From Ignavibacteria bacterium (lineage in GTDB: Bacteria > Bacteroidota > Ignavibacteria > Ignavibacteriales > SURF-24): a stretch of 64,000 nt of DNA. How positions within the stretch are numbered: the stretch's first letter is position 1; the number at the start of each line of letters is the position of its first letter. Positions 27,200 through 35,856 of the stretch are shown here, piece after piece. The translations under genes were made by a program, and so were the position numbers. The notes below the pieces were generated by a model. It ran no database searches. It had not been told where the DNA came from and saw only the letters and a list, made by a program, of their open reading frames with translations. The DNA lies in the NCBI GenBank assembly GCA_025612245.1, contig JAAXKQ010000011.1, forward strand, positions 86,765 to 150,764. Direction: 5' to 3'.

Positions 27200-28453
27200 A
27201 TGGATAACAGAATACATAAAGAAGAATTTGATTCCAAGATCCTTAAGGCGCTCATGGCGGATACGGATATCAGCATCGATGACGCGCTTGAAAATGAAAT
27301 GATACTGAACATGGGTCCCCAGCACCCGGCTACACACGGCGTCCTGCGCCTGCTCCTGAGGCTCGATGGCGAAACCGTCATGGCGTGTGTTCCGGAACTT
27401 GGATACCTGCACCGCGGCTATGAAAAACTGGCTGAAAACATGTCCTACATGGAGTTCATACCTCACACAGACAGACTCGACTATACATCAACCATGTGCA
27501 ACAACGTGGCCTACGTTCTGGCCGTGGAAAAGCTTGCCGGTATCGACGTCCCTAAAAGGGCGCAGTATATAAGAATGCTCATGGCCGAGCTTTCACGCAT
27601 TGCGGGGCACCTGATTGCAATTGGAACTTTTGCAATGGACGTTGGTGCTCTTACGGTTTTGCTCTGGGCCTTCAGGGAAAGAGAGAAGATACAGGAGTTT
27701 TTCGACATGGTTGCCGGCGCCAGGTTCACCACCAGCTACACGCGCATTGGCGGCGTTGCCGCAGACGTTACCGAGGAAGCCATTGCTGTAATTAAAAACT
27801 TTGTGGATAACTTTGACCCCGCAGTTGACGAAATTGAAAAGATACTGAATACCAACAGGATATTTATAGACCGCCTTGAAGGCATCGGTTACCTTTCAAG
27901 GGAAGACGCCATAAGGCTCGGCGTTACAGGACCCAGCCTCAGGGCTTCCGGCGTTGAACACGACCTCAGGCGCTCAAATCCGTACCTGTTTTATGATGAA
28001 ATGGATTTTAAGATCCCGGTTTATACCGAAGGCGACTGCCTTGCACGTTACTTTGTCAGAATTGAAGAGCTGAGGGAAAGCGCAAAGATTGTGCGCCAGG
28101 TGCTCCAGAAAATGCCCCAGGGAGATGTAAGGGCGAACAGCCCGAAGAAAGTTCTTCCCTATAAGACTGAGATATATACAAAAATGGAAGAGCTCATTCA
28201 CGACTTTATGCTCGTCAACTTCGGAATGAACCCACCCGTCGGCGAAGTTTTCAGTGCAGTTGAAAACCCGAAAGGGGAGCTGGGGTTCTATATCGTAAGC
28301 AGGGGGCAGGGCTCACCATGGCGCTTTAAGATCCGTTCACCTTCGTTCTGCAACGTGCAGGCTCTTCCTGTCATTATTAAGGGTTGCATGATCTCAGACG
28401 TGGTTGCAATAATTGGAAGCATTGATCCTGTTATGGGTGAAGCCGATAAGTAA
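27200..28453 (+). CDS. nuoD: NADH-quinone oxidoreductase subunit D
   Basis: A 417-residue subunit (49 kDa-type) that forms the quinone-binding chamber with NuoB. It shows MGPQHPATHGVLRLLLRLDG near residues 36-55 (MGPQHPATHG) and PELGYLHRGYEKLAE near 71-85. The C-terminal GCMISDVVAIIGSIDPVMGEADK is typical (IGSIDPVMGEADK). It is related to the large subunit of NiFe hydrogenases but lacks the metal cysteines. Four bases separate it from nuoC; 74 bases follow before nuoE. Confidence 0.96.
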   Translation: MDNRIHKEEFDSKILKALMADTDISIDDALENEMILNMGPQHPATHGVLRLLLRLDGETVMACVPELGYLHRGYEKLAENMSYMEFIPHTDRLDYTSTMCNNVAYVLAVEKLAGIDVPKRAQYIRMLMAELSRIAGHLIAIGTFAMDVGALTVLLWAFREREKIQEFFDMVAGARFTTSYTRIGGVAADVTEEAIAVIKNFVDNFDPAVDEIEKILNTNRIFIDRLEGIGYLSREDAIRLGVTGPSLRASGVEHDLRRSNPYLFYDEMDFKIPVYTEGDCLARYFVRIEELRESAKIVRQVLQKMPQGDVRANSPKKVLPYKTEIYTKMEELIHDFMLVNFGMNPPVGEVFSAVENPKGELGFYIVSRGQGSPWRFKIRSPSFCNVQALPVIIKGCMISDVVAIIGSIDPVMGEADK

Positions 28454-28527
28454 GCATATAAAGAAGTTAAGTCTTTTATGGGCTTAAAGCAATTAAACAT
28501 GAATTTTTACTTTTAGACTGAAAATAA

Positions 28528-29001
28528 ATGGATTTTAAGTTTACAGAAGAAAACCTTTCGAGAATTGAATCCGTAAGGAAAAAATACCCCGATTCAAAGG
28601 CTGCCCTCATGCCCGTGCTCTACATTGCACAGGAGCAGAACGGATATATAACACGGGAAGTAATGGACGAGGTTGCCCTGGTGCTCGGAATTAAGGCTGT
28701 TGACGTTCTGGGCGTGGCTACGTTCTACACCATGTATCATACCTCTCCTGTAGGAAAATATCACCTGCAGGTATGCACAAACGTTTCCTGCATGCTCAAA
28801 GGCGGCTATGAAATGCTTGAGGAGACGGTAAAAAAACTGGGCATAGGGGTAAATGAAGTTACTCCGGATGGCAAATTCTCAATTGAAGAGGTCGAATGCA
28901 TGGGCTCTTGCGGAACAGCCCCCATGATGGCGGTTAACAACGACTACTTCGAGAACCTTACGAAAGAAAAACTAAACGAAATTTTGGATTCCTTAAAATA
29001 A
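28528..29001 (+). CDS. nuoE: NADH-quinone oxidoreductase subunit E
   Basis: A 157-residue thioredoxin-like subunit carrying the N1a [2Fe-2S] cluster. The ligands are C83 and C88 (QVCTNVSCML) and C124 and C128 (VECMGSCGTAP), spaced as in the family. It takes part in the NADH dehydrogenase tip with NuoF. The 74-base gap upstream holds no clear gene; a weak SD is seen. It lies nine bases before nuoF. Confidence 0.95.
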   Translation: MDFKFTEENLSRIESVRKKYPDSKAALMPVLYIAQEQNGYITREVMDEVALVLGIKAVDVLGVATFYTMYHTSPVGKYHLQVCTNVSCMLKGGYEMLEETVKKLGIGVNEVTPDGKFSIEEVECMGSCGTAPMMAVNNDYFENLTKEKLNEILDSLK

Positions 29002-29010
29002 AAGAACCGA

Positions 29011-30336
29011 ATGGAAAAAATTTTATTACTGGATATACCCAACTATCACCGTATAGATGTTTATAGAGAGCACGGCGGATATGAAACCGTAAAGAAGGCC
29101 TACAGCATGAGCCCGGATGAGGTAATTGACGAGGTGAAAAAGTCAGGCCTCAGGGGCCGTGGCGGCGCATCCTTCCTTACGGGGCTCAAGTGGAGCTTTA
29201 TGCCGAAGACTTCGGACAAGCCAAAATATCTCTGCATTAACGGGGATGAAAGCGAGCCGGGATCGTTCAAGGACCGCCAGATATTTGAGTTTAATCCGCA
29301 CGCCCTCATTGAAGGCGCCCTTATTGCGTGCTATGCGATCCAGGCAAAAGCAGCCTATATTTATGTGAGAGGAGAATATCATAACTGGATAGAAATGCTG
29401 CAGAAGGCTCTGGACGACGCTTACTCAATGGGACTTGTGGGGGAAAAGATGAAAGAGACTTTCCAAACGCCCTATGAATGCAATATTTACATTCACAAGG
29501 GGGCCGGAGCCTACATTTGCGGCGAGGAATCCTCTTTGATGAATTCAATTGAAGGCAAGCGCCCTTACCCCAGGGTGAAGCCTCCTTTCCCGGCACAAAA
29601 CGGCCTCTGGGGATGCCCGACCACGATTAACAACGTTGAAACAATTTCAAACATTCCGGCAATCATTAAAAACGGCTGGCAATGGTTCAGCCGGATTGGT
29701 GAGCCCAGACACCCGGGAACGCTCCTTTTCGGCGTGAGCGGGCACGTAATGAAGCCCGGCGTATATGAGCTTCCTTCGGGCGTCTTGCTGACTGACCTTA
29801 TCTATAATTATGCCGGTGGAGTGCCAGGAGGAAAGAAAATTAAATGCGTGATCCCTGGTGGCTCCTCAATGCCGCCATTAAGAGGAGACCAGATTGAAGG
29901 CGTTAAAATGGATGCCGAAAGCCTCAAGGCTGCAGGCTCTGCTATAGGAACCGGCGGCGTAATTGTGATGGACGAGGACACGGACCTTGTCAGGGTCCTC
30001 GCCAGGATTACAAAATTCTATTACCATGAAAGCTGCGGGCAGTGTACCCCATGCCGTGAGGGTACGGGCTGGATGCTTAAGGCACTCAACAGAATTGCAA
30101 GGGGGCAGGGGACCACTTCGGATCTGGAGCTCCTAATAGACGTAGCAAAGAATATTGAAGGGAACACCGTATGCGCCCTCGGCGATGCCGCTGCTTGGCC
30201 GGTTAAATTCATGATTACAAGATTCAGGGATGAATTTGAAAAGGCGGTCAAAAAAGAAGTTGTAATGCCTGTAGCCAGCATGGTTCACTCCATGAGGCAT
30301 ACTGCGCTCCCGCTTGCGGAACTGAAGAAAAACTAG
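29011..30336 (+). CDS. nuoF: NADH-quinone oxidoreductase subunit F
   Basis: A 441-residue subunit (51 kDa-type) that binds NADH, FMN and the N3 [4Fe-4S] cluster. The glycine-rich LRGRGGASFLTGLKWSFMP near residues 46-65 binds the nucleotide/FMN. CGEESSLMNSIEGKRPYPR near 170-188 and ESCGQCTPCREGTGWM near 340-355 give the Fe-S site with a further cysteine in NTVCALGDAAAWP. It is the last nuo gene here: a terminator follows 24 bases after its stop, and nuoG is not adjacent. Confidence 0.96.
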   Translation: MEKILLLDIPNYHRIDVYREHGGYETVKKAYSMSPDEVIDEVKKSGLRGRGGASFLTGLKWSFMPKTSDKPKYLCINGDESEPGSFKDRQIFEFNPHALIEGALIACYAIQAKAAYIYVRGEYHNWIEMLQKALDDAYSMGLVGEKMKETFQTPYECNIYIHKGAGAYICGEESSLMNSIEGKRPYPRVKPPFPAQNGLWGCPTTINNVETISNIPAIIKNGWQWFSRIGEPRHPGTLLFGVSGHVMKPGVYELPSGVLLTDLIYNYAGGVPGGKKIKCVIPGGSSMPPLRGDQIEGVKMDAESLKAAGSAIGTGGVIVMDEDTDLVRVLARITKFYYHESCGQCTPCREGTGWMLKALNRIARGQGTTSDLELLIDVAKNIEGNTVCALGDAAAWPVKFMITRFRDEFEKAVKKEVVMPVASMVHSMRHTALPLAELKKN

Positions 30337-30359
30337 TATGGTATTTTAAGCAGAACTTA

Positions 30360-30391
30360 AAAGCCGGCAAAAAGCCGGCTTTGCTTTTTTT
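30360..30391 (+). terminator. Intrinsic terminator after nuoF
   Basis: Stem AAAGCCGGC / GCCGGCTTT with an A5 loop, followed by GCTTTTTTT. It is a textbook rho-independent terminator closing the nuo transcript. Confidence 0.88.
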
Positions 30392-30438
30392 CTTCGGATA
30401 AATGTTTATTTTTATGAAATTTTTAGCTCAATTTTAAT

Positions 30439-30915
30439 ATGGAAGAATTAAAACACGTTACAATTTTTACCGACGGCGGAAGCCTTGGAAACCCGGGACC
30501 CGGCGGATATGCCGCAATTGTGGAGTATAAGGATAGAAGAAGGGAATTATCCCAGGGCTACAGGCTTACTACTAATAACCGCATGGAGCTCATGGCCGCC
30601 ATTACGGGTTTAAGCGCTCTTAAGGAACGCTGCAAGGTTACACTCTATACGGACTCCCAGTACCTTGTAAACGGAATAATGAAAGGCTGGGCCAAAAGGT
30701 GGCAGTCAAAAGGCTGGATGAGAAATAAGACCGAGAAAGCCGAAAACGTGGATCTATGGGAAAAGCTCCTTGGACTTATTGCTTATCACGAAGTTGAATT
30801 TAAGTGGGTAAGAGGCCACGCAGGCCACACTGAAAACGAAATGTGCGACCAGCTTTGCAAACAGGCCGCCCAGGCACCGAATCTTCTGGAAGACACGGGC
30901 TACAGGAGAGCGTAA
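30439..30915 (+). CDS. rnhA: Ribonuclease HI
   Basis: A 158-residue endonuclease that cleaves the RNA strand of RNA-DNA hybrids. The catalytic carboxylates are D12 (FTDGGSLGNPG), E50 (NNRMELMA), D72 (YTDSQYL) and D137 (ENEMCDQL), with His127 in VRGHAGH. The basic handle region KRWQSKGWMRNK is present. Length is typical. It stands alone between two terminators and is convergent with the feo operon. Confidence 0.95.
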   Translation: MEELKHVTIFTDGGSLGNPGPGGYAAIVEYKDRRRELSQGYRLTTNNRMELMAAITGLSALKERCKVTLYTDSQYLVNGIMKGWAKRWQSKGWMRNKTEKAENVDLWEKLLGLIAYHEVEFKWVRGHAGHTENEMCDQLCKQAAQAPNLLEDTGYRRA

Positions 30916-30938
30916 TAGAAAAATGAGATAAAGAAAAA

Positions 30939-30966
30939 TGGGGGCAGTGCTTTGGCTCTGCCCCCA
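30939..30966. terminator. Hairpin between convergent rnhA and feoB
   Basis: A nine-base-pair stem (TGGGGGCAG / CTGCCCCCA) with a ten-base loop, flanked by A-rich sequence on the left and attta on the right. Likely shared by the converging transcripts. Confidence 0.7.
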
Positions 30967-31030
30967 TTTACTTTATTCGGAGTAATCTAAAGTTAGGATT
31001 TGGACCTAAGATAGAACAAAGAATTTCTAA

Positions 31031-33073
31031 TTATATAAATATCTGTGAGATAATCCCGCCAATCAAAAAGGCGAAAACCCATGTGCCGCTCCAGATTATT
31101 AGACCCTGCTTCCAGCCTCTTTCCTTCAGCATTATGACAAACGAGGCTATGCAGGGGACGAAGAGCGTAATGGTTGTTATAGCCACGGTTATCTGCATGG
31201 GGCTCAATGTGAGATGGAAAAGCCCTGCCGCCCCGAAATCCCTTCTCACCATTCCCATAACAAAGGCGTTTGCGGCTTCCTTGGGCAGCTTAAGCCACAG
31301 TGTCGTAAATGGCTCAAGTATGTTCTGCCATACGGTTAAAAGCCCCGTAAGCTCCATTATTCCCACCCCAAGGGCACCGACAAAAAACCAGAAGCTGGCT
31401 TCCTTCATAAAGCCATAAGTCCTGTAGAACATCTTCTTAAATATGTTATCGAGCCTTGGAAGCTTCATTGAAGGGAGGTCTATAAGAAGCGGTGAGCTTT
31501 CACCGGGCAAAAACCTGTTCAGCAGGGTTGAAAGCACGATAAGGACCGTCAGTATTGTAACCACATAAATCGTAAATGGTACCGCGCCTGCCATGCTCAT
31601 TAAAACTGCAATTACCGCCAGCTGTGCCGAGCAGGGAATTACAAACTGCAGAATTGCCGTTACAATTGTCTTTTCTCTTTCTGTTCCAAGTAGCCTTGTT
31701 GTAATTGTTGCCATCGTAACGCATCCGAAGCCGAGTATGAGTGGAATTACGGCCCTGCCGTTTAAGCCGAGCTTGTTTAAGGACCTGTCCAGCATCGTTG
31801 CCAGGCGCGGCAGATAGCCCGAATCTTCCAGGAGAGCCATTACAAAGTAAAATGCCGCAACCAGTGGCAGGAGCAGGAACAGGAGGTAAGTAATCGTCAT
31901 TGTGATTATGCCGAACTCACCAAAGAAAAGCTTTACAAAGGGGTTCTTAAATTCAAATGAGGTGCTTGTCCCGTGCGGGGCGGATACCCTTTTGAACTCC
32001 GAAGCCTTCTGTATGTCGTTATTAAGCCCCTGAGGGAAGCTGAAGTCTTTTGTTGAAACCGTGTTTCCGTTGTCATCCTGAAAATCCACCTTAATATCCA
32101 CGGGTGTAAACTTTCCGACGAAGGATTTGACGTGGTACTCAAATTCTCCTTTTCCAAGCGTGGTTTCGGTGTACTTGACCACTCTTTGGGAAATGAAGTC
32201 GCCTATGAAAAAGTAGACCAGTACGAGTACAAAAGCCAGTATGGGAAGTCCCGTAACGGGGTTGACCGAGAGTCTGCCGAGCTTGTTGAAAAACTCTCCC
32301 TTTCGGGAGTCCTCAAATTCAACTTCGCTTACAATTTCATTTACCGTATTGCGCCGGTTGATGTAAATTGCCTCCCTCTGGTCCGCTGTTCCCGGTTCAA
32401 TGCCGTGCTTTTCAGCAATTATTTCGTCTCCTTCGAGTATAATCAGGGCTTCGGCCTGTGTGCCGACGCGGTTAAGCGTATTGTGCAGGAGGTGGTGCAG
32501 TTCAGGCGACTGGTTGCCTTCACGTGCATTTTGTATTGCATACTCCAGCTTATCGAAGCCTGATCTGGTTACAGCCGAGGTTTCAATTACCTCTACACCC
32601 AGGAGCTCCGAGAGGCGTTTTGTGTCAATCTTAAGCTTTCTTTTCTTTACCTCGTCGCTGAAATTCAGGAATACCGTTACCTTTTTTCCCATTTCAATCA
32701 GCTGCATGGTAAGGAAGAGATCGCGTTCAAGGTGAAGCGCGTTTACAACGTTAAGTACTATGTCGCCCGAGAGTATGATGTCCCTGGCTACTTTTTCCTC
32801 GTCGTTAAATGAGGATACCCCGTAGACGCCCGGGGTATCGAATATCTCGTAATCTTTATACGTCCCTTTCGTAATGGAAATTGTCGTGCCCGGGAAATTG
32901 GAAACGTCTACGTACATTCCACTTAAGTAGTTAAAGAAAAGGGATTTCCCGACGTTCGGGTTGCCCGCAAGAACAACCTTGTTACCTCCTGAAGCGGAGC
33001 TTAAGACTTCCTTGACCAGAAGGTGAGGGTGGCAGTCGTTGTGGGATTTATTTATAATTGTATCGGATTTCAT
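31031..33073 (-). CDS. feoB: Ferrous iron transport protein B
   Basis: A 680-residue inner membrane Fe(II) transporter with an N-terminal G domain. GNPNVGKS at residues 37-44 (G1), the PGTT switch near 61-64, and DTPG at 79-82 (G3) are clear; the G4 region reads LNFSDE, an NxxD form. The membrane part has the two gate-like repeats, ILGFGCVTMATITTRLLG and FVPCIASFVIML, with conserved cysteines in GFGC, IPCSAQ and VPC. The first gate differs from the common GFGCNVP by loss of the proline. A stretch of about 90 polar residues (near 300-390) between the first two membrane segments would be periplasmic. It is the last gene of fur-feoA-feoB, 26 bases after feoA. Confidence 0.94.
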   Translation of the reverse strand: MKSDTIINKSHNDCHPHLLVKEVLSSASGGNKVVLAGNPNVGKSLFFNYLSGMYVDVSNFPGTTISITKGTYKDYEIFDTPGVYGVSSFNDEEKVARDIILSGDIVLNVVNALHLERDLFLTMQLIEMGKKVTVFLNFSDEVKKRKLKIDTKRLSELLGVEVIETSAVTRSGFDKLEYAIQNAREGNQSPELHHLLHNTLNRVGTQAEALIILEGDEIIAEKHGIEPGTADQREAIYINRRNTVNEIVSEVEFEDSRKGEFFNKLGRLSVNPVTGLPILAFVLVLVYFFIGDFISQRVVKYTETTLGKGEFEYHVKSFVGKFTPVDIKVDFQDDNGNTVSTKDFSFPQGLNNDIQKASEFKRVSAPHGTSTSFEFKNPFVKLFFGEFGIITMTITYLLFLLLPLVAAFYFVMALLEDSGYLPRLATMLDRSLNKLGLNGRAVIPLILGFGCVTMATITTRLLGTEREKTIVTAILQFVIPCSAQLAVIAVLMSMAGAVPFTIYVVTILTVLIVLSTLLNRFLPGESSPLLIDLPSMKLPRLDNIFKKMFYRTYGFMKEASFWFFVGALGVGIMELTGLLTVWQNILEPFTTLWLKLPKEAANAFVMGMVRRDFGAAGLFHLTLSPMQITVAITTITLFVPCIASFVIMLKERGWKQGLIIWSGTWVFAFLIGGIISQIFI

Positions 33074-33099
33074 TTTGTCTTACTGTTTAATGAGCAATC

Positions 33100-33321
33100 T
33101 TAGTTTTCAATTGTAATCTTTTTTGCCAGGTCGTATCCTATAGCAATTTCCTGCCTGCTTTTCTGCAGAACCACAGTGCCTCCGGGCAGTCGTTCAAGGC
33201 AATAAACCTTTGAGCCTTCGGTTATTCCAAGCCTGATGAGCTGTACTTTAAGTAAACCCTGGGGGAGTGAACGCACTGTAATGTAAGTGCCTTTTTTTGC
33301 CTTGTCTAGTGTATTATTCAT
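33100..33321 (-). CDS. feoA: Ferrous iron transport protein A (SH3-like)
   Basis: A 73-residue SH3-like protein that supports FeoB. It shows LGITEGSKVYCLERLPGGTVVLQ and ends with AIGYDLAKKITI, the family pattern (core LGITEGSKV). I chose the ATG at 33321, which overlaps the fur stop (ATGAATAA); a TTG at 33357 would add 12 residues, overlapping fur further, without support. The overlap indicates translational coupling with fur. Its exact biochemical role in Feo systems is not settled. Confidence 0.88.
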   Translation of the reverse strand: MNNTLDKAKKGTYITVRSLPQGLLKVQLIRLGITEGSKVYCLERLPGGTVVLQKSRQEIAIGYDLAKKITIEN

Positions 33322-33760
33322 CTTTTTTACTGCAATTTTTGTCTGAGCATTTGCCAAAAATGTTAAATGTATAGTTCGTCATCTCAAAGCCGTTCTGCCT
33401 GCAGACTTCTTCAATGATGGCTTCAAGCCTGGGTGTACTGAATTCAATGATTTTCCCGCAGGTTGTGCAGACGAGATGCTCGTGATTCATTTTTCCGAAA
33501 CAACTTTCGTAGCGGTTCATATTGTCGCCAAAATTTCTTTTGGAAATAATCTGACACTGCTCCAGGAGCTCAACTGTATTGTAGACAGTGGCCCTTGAAA
33601 CGCTGGAGTTCATTTTTTTCATGGCGATATAGAGGTCGTCAGCCCCAAAATGACCCTGATAGTCCAGGGCGGCATTTAATACCTCAAATCTTTCAGGTGT
33701 GATGCGGTTTTTCCCGTTTTTCAGGAATTCCCGGAATTTTTCTTCGGCTTCTGCTTTCAA
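33314..33760 (-). CDS. fur: Fur-family metal-dependent repressor
   Basis: A 148-residue winged-helix regulator of the ferric uptake regulator family. The DNA-binding part holds NRITPERFEVLNAAL and SVSRATVYNTVELL. The dimerisation part has the metal ligands of HEHLVCTTCGK and a C-terminal CSDKNCSKKDE, i.e. two CxxC/CxxxxC structural-zinc pairs. Being the first gene of the feo operon implies iron-dependent autoregulation of Fe(II) uptake. PerR-type peroxide sensing cannot be excluded without key-residue comparison. A candidate promoter lies at 33801-33831. It overlaps feoA by eight bases. Confidence 0.92.
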   Translation of the reverse strand: MKAEAEEKFREFLKNGKNRITPERFEVLNAALDYQGHFGADDLYIAMKKMNSSVSRATVYNTVELLEQCQIISKRNFGDNMNRYESCFGKMNHEHLVCTTCGKIIEFSTPRLEAIIEEVCRQNGFEMTNYTFNIFGKCSDKNCSKKDE

Positions 33761-33800
33761 TTTCGTATTATTTTTTTATGTTATTTAGATTTAGTCTGTG

Positions 33801-33831
33801 TAAAAATAGAATTTTTGTCCTTTATAATCAA
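33801..33831 (-). promoter_or_regulatory. Candidate promoter for fur-feoA-feoB
   Basis: On the minus strand TTG (33831-33829), a 20-base spacer and TATTTTTA (33808-33801) give seven of eight positions of the TAnnTTTG -7 element. It lies about 40 bases before the fur ATG. I could not identify a convincing 19-base Fur box over it. Confidence 0.45.
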
Positions 33832-33984
33832 TAGTATAGAATAAATTTATCTGTTTTTCTTTTCCCATAGAACAATTCTTAATAATTTGACCAAAGAGGC
33901 AAAAAATCTTTGAGTTTATCCGGGATTTTCATGATCTTATTGTAACTTACACTATTTTCAACAATCTAATAGGAAGAAAAGGAT

Positions 33985-34188
33985 ATGTCGAAAACGTTTG
34001 AAATCATTGAAATTGTAGGAGTTTCCTATGAAAGCTCTTCAGAGGCGGTAAAAAATGCCGTCATGGAAGCAAACAAGAACCACCCGGTAGCATGGTTCCA
34101 CGTCGTCGAGGAAAGGGGCCGCGTTACACAGGAGGGGAAAGTGGAGTTCCAGGTTGCCGTCAAAATCGGCAGGAAAATTTCAGAATGA
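33985..34188 (+). CDS. Dodecin family flavin-binding protein
   Basis: A 67-residue protein with the dodecin beta-alpha-beta-beta pattern: [19 protein letters not shown], then [11 protein letters not shown] and the C-terminal [12 protein letters not shown]. Dodecins assemble as hollow dodecamers that store flavins such as FMN or riboflavin. The WF pair in AWFHVVE sits where the flavin-stacking tryptophan is expected. It is divergent from fur and upstream of the peroxiredoxin gene by 124 bases. A good AAGGATA site precedes the ATG. Confidence 0.9.
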   Translation: MSKTFEIIEIVGVSYESSSEAVKNAVMEANKNHPVAWFHVVEERGRVTQEGKVEFQVAVKIGRKISE

Positions 34189-34312
34189 TGTAATTCCTCC
34201 CGAAAGGAAGTTCAAATTAAATTCATGGCAGGAAAGGTACAATTTACCTGGAACTGTTAATACGGAACTTCTTTTTAATTGTAAAACGTTAAAACTTAAA
34301 AAAGGAGATAAT

Positions 34313-34789
34313 ATGCTCAAAGAAGGCGATAAAGCACCTGAGTTTTCATTAAAGGATAGTAACGGAAATACAGTTTCTTTGAAGGATTTTCACGGGAAAA
34401 AAGTGGTACTATATTTTTATCCCAAGGACGATACTCCGGGCTGCACAAAGGAAGCCTGCAGCTTCAGGGATAATCTGCCGGAATTCGGGAAACTGAACGC
34501 CGTGGTTCTTGGTATCAGTGCCGACTCTGAAGCCTCGCATAAGAAGTTTGCTTCCAAGTACGAGCTTCCTTTTACACTCCTGAGCGACCCGGATAAACAG
34601 GTTATTCAGGAATATGAGGTCTGGAAGGAGAAGAATCTGTACGGCAAAAAGTCCATGGGAATTGAGCGCACAACGTTTGTTATAGATGAAAATGGCAGAA
34701 TAATGAGGGTTTTCCCGAAAGTCAAAGTCGACGGCCACGTTGAAGAGGTTATGAACGTAATCGGCAGCAGAAAAGAAACAGTAAGCTGA
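34313..34789 (+). CDS. bcp: Thioredoxin-dependent thiol peroxidase (Bcp/PrxQ)
   Basis: A 158-residue peroxiredoxin of the PrxQ class that reduces hydroperoxides. The active-site text is [15 protein letters not shown], with peroxidatic Cys44 and a likely resolving Cys49 five residues later. The ATG at 34313 has an AAAGGAG site seven bases upstream. The frame is open further upstream to 34154, but that part overlaps the dodecin gene in another frame and does not look like a peroxiredoxin. Its closeness to fur/feo fits oxidative-stress control of iron, but no operator was identified. Confidence 0.93.
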   Translation: MLKEGDKAPEFSLKDSNGNTVSLKDFHGKKVVLYFYPKDDTPGCTKEACSFRDNLPEFGKLNAVVLGISADSEASHKKFASKYELPFTLLSDPDKQVIQEYEVWKEKNLYGKKSMGIERTTFVIDENGRIMRVFPKVKVDGHVEEVMNVIGSRKETVS

Positions 34790-34796
34790 AATATAG

Positions 34797-34823
34797 GGGA
34801 TGGGGCCTTAAAGGCCTCATCCC
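34797..34823. terminator. Hairpin after bcp
   Basis: An eleven-base-pair stem (GGGATGGGGCC / GGCCTCATCCC, one G-U pair) with a five-base loop. It is followed by aaaaatc, so there is no U-run on the plus strand. It probably protects or ends the bcp message. Confidence 0.55.
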
Positions 34824-34876
34824 AAAAATCTTCAAAAGTGGCTTTTCAGTGCAATAAATGAGAAAGGTTATCAGAA

Positions 34877-35284
34877 ATGCTATATGTTACCCGCAGGGAA
34901 GTCTTCAGCGCATCGCACCGCTTGCATAACCCAAAGCTTGATGACAATGAAAACAGAAGTATATACGGTAAATGCAACAACCAGTACGGACACGGGCATA
35001 ATTATATCCTGGAGGTAGTAATTGCAGGGGAAACTGACCCCAAAACAGGCTACCTTATCGATATAAAATGCCTTAAGGAAATAATTTTAAGAAACGTTAT
35101 TGATAAAGTAGACCATAAGCACTTAAATTACGAGGTGGATTTCTTAAAAGGAATTATACCCACAACAGAAAACTTAGCCGTTGCCATATGGAAAGAGTTA
35201 AAAGATAAAATCACTTCCGGCAGGCTTTTTTCAGTAAAATTATACGAAACGGAAAATAATTATGTTGAATACAAAGGAGAATAA
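34877..35284 (+). CDS. ptpS: 6-Pyruvoyl-tetrahydropterin synthase (eukaryote-like PTPS)
   Basis: A 135-residue pterin enzyme. The zinc ligands are H14 in SASHRLH and H39/H41 in GHGHNY. The catalytic cysteine C33 lies in [12 protein letters not shown] and the Asp-His pair is D79-H80 in [15 protein letters not shown] and YETENN (E124) complete the pterin pocket. These motifs, including the ending YVEYKGE, follow the animal PTPS sequence closely (from memory), more than QueD of queuosine synthesis. It would convert 7,8-dihydroneopterin triphosphate to 6-pyruvoyl-tetrahydropterin. It overlaps folE by 23 bases, and two reductase genes follow, which supports a biopterin-type route. Annotation as QueD is the alternative. 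Confidence 0.85.
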   Translation: MLYVTRREVFSASHRLHNPKLDDNENRSIYGKCNNQYGHGHNYILEVVIAGETDPKTGYLIDIKCLKEIILRNVIDKVDHKHLNYEVDFLKGIIPTTENLAVAIWKELKDKITSGRLFSVKLYETENNYVEYKGE

Positions 35285-35855
35285 GGGCATAAATCTGGAC
35301 GTCGTTGAGGCCCAGGTAAAGATGCTACTCGAGGAACTGGGTGAAGATCCCCACCGTGAAGGGCTCTTAAGAACCCCGCACAGGGTGGCTAAAGCCTATG
35401 AATTCCTGACGCAGGGATATAAAAAGGACATAAAAACCGTCTTAAACGGTGCCATATTCGAGGAGCGCTATGATGAAATGGTGGTTGTAAAGGACATAGA
35501 TTTCTTCAGCCTCTGCGAGCATCATCTGCTGCCGTTCTACGGCAAAGTGCACGTGGCTTATATTCCCAATGGCAAAATTGTCGGCTTGAGCAAGATCCCG
35601 CGCATAGTTGAGGTCTTTGCCCGAAGGCTCCAGGTACAGGAACGCATGACACAGGAGATAGCAGATACAATAAGGGATTTCCTGGAGCCAAAGGGTGTAG
35701 CCGTGGTCTCTGAGGCACGGCATATGTGCATGATGATGCGCGGGGTGGAGAAACAGAATTCTGCCGCTATGGCAAGCGCCATGCACGGGCTTTTTAAGGA
35801 GGATGCCCGTACGAGAGCAGAATTTCTGAACTTAATCTCGCATAACAGATACTGA
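35262..35855 (+). CDS. folE: GTP cyclohydrolase I
   Basis: A 197-residue enzyme that converts GTP to 7,8-dihydroneopterin triphosphate, the substrate of PTPS and of folate synthesis. The zinc ligands are C85 and H88 ([10 protein letters not shown]) and C156 ([10 protein letters not shown]). The signature [18 protein letters not shown] is complete and [12 protein letters not shown] near the end is like the typical QNS..TSA motif. The ATG lies inside the ptpS gene (23-base overlap). One base separates it from the first SDR gene. The operon order places it in pterin, rather than only folate, synthesis. Confidence 0.95.
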   Translation: MLNTKENKGINLDVVEAQVKMLLEELGEDPHREGLLRTPHRVAKAYEFLTQGYKKDIKTVLNGAIFEERYDEMVVVKDIDFFSLCEHHLLPFYGKVHVAYIPNGKIVGLSKIPRIVEVFARRLQVQERMTQEIADTIRDFLEPKGVAVVSEARHMCMMMRGVEKQNSAAMASAMHGLFKEDARTRAEFLNLISHNRY

Positions 35856-35856
35856 T

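Noticed and set aside
33322..33357. TTG start of FeoA giving 12 extra residues
   Set aside because: The ATG at 33321 overlaps the fur stop in the usual coupled way and gives a normal FeoA length.
34154..34312. N-terminal extension of the peroxiredoxin by 53 residues
   Set aside because: The extension overlaps dodecin, has no similarity to peroxiredoxins, and the ATG at 34313 has a strong AAAGGAG site.
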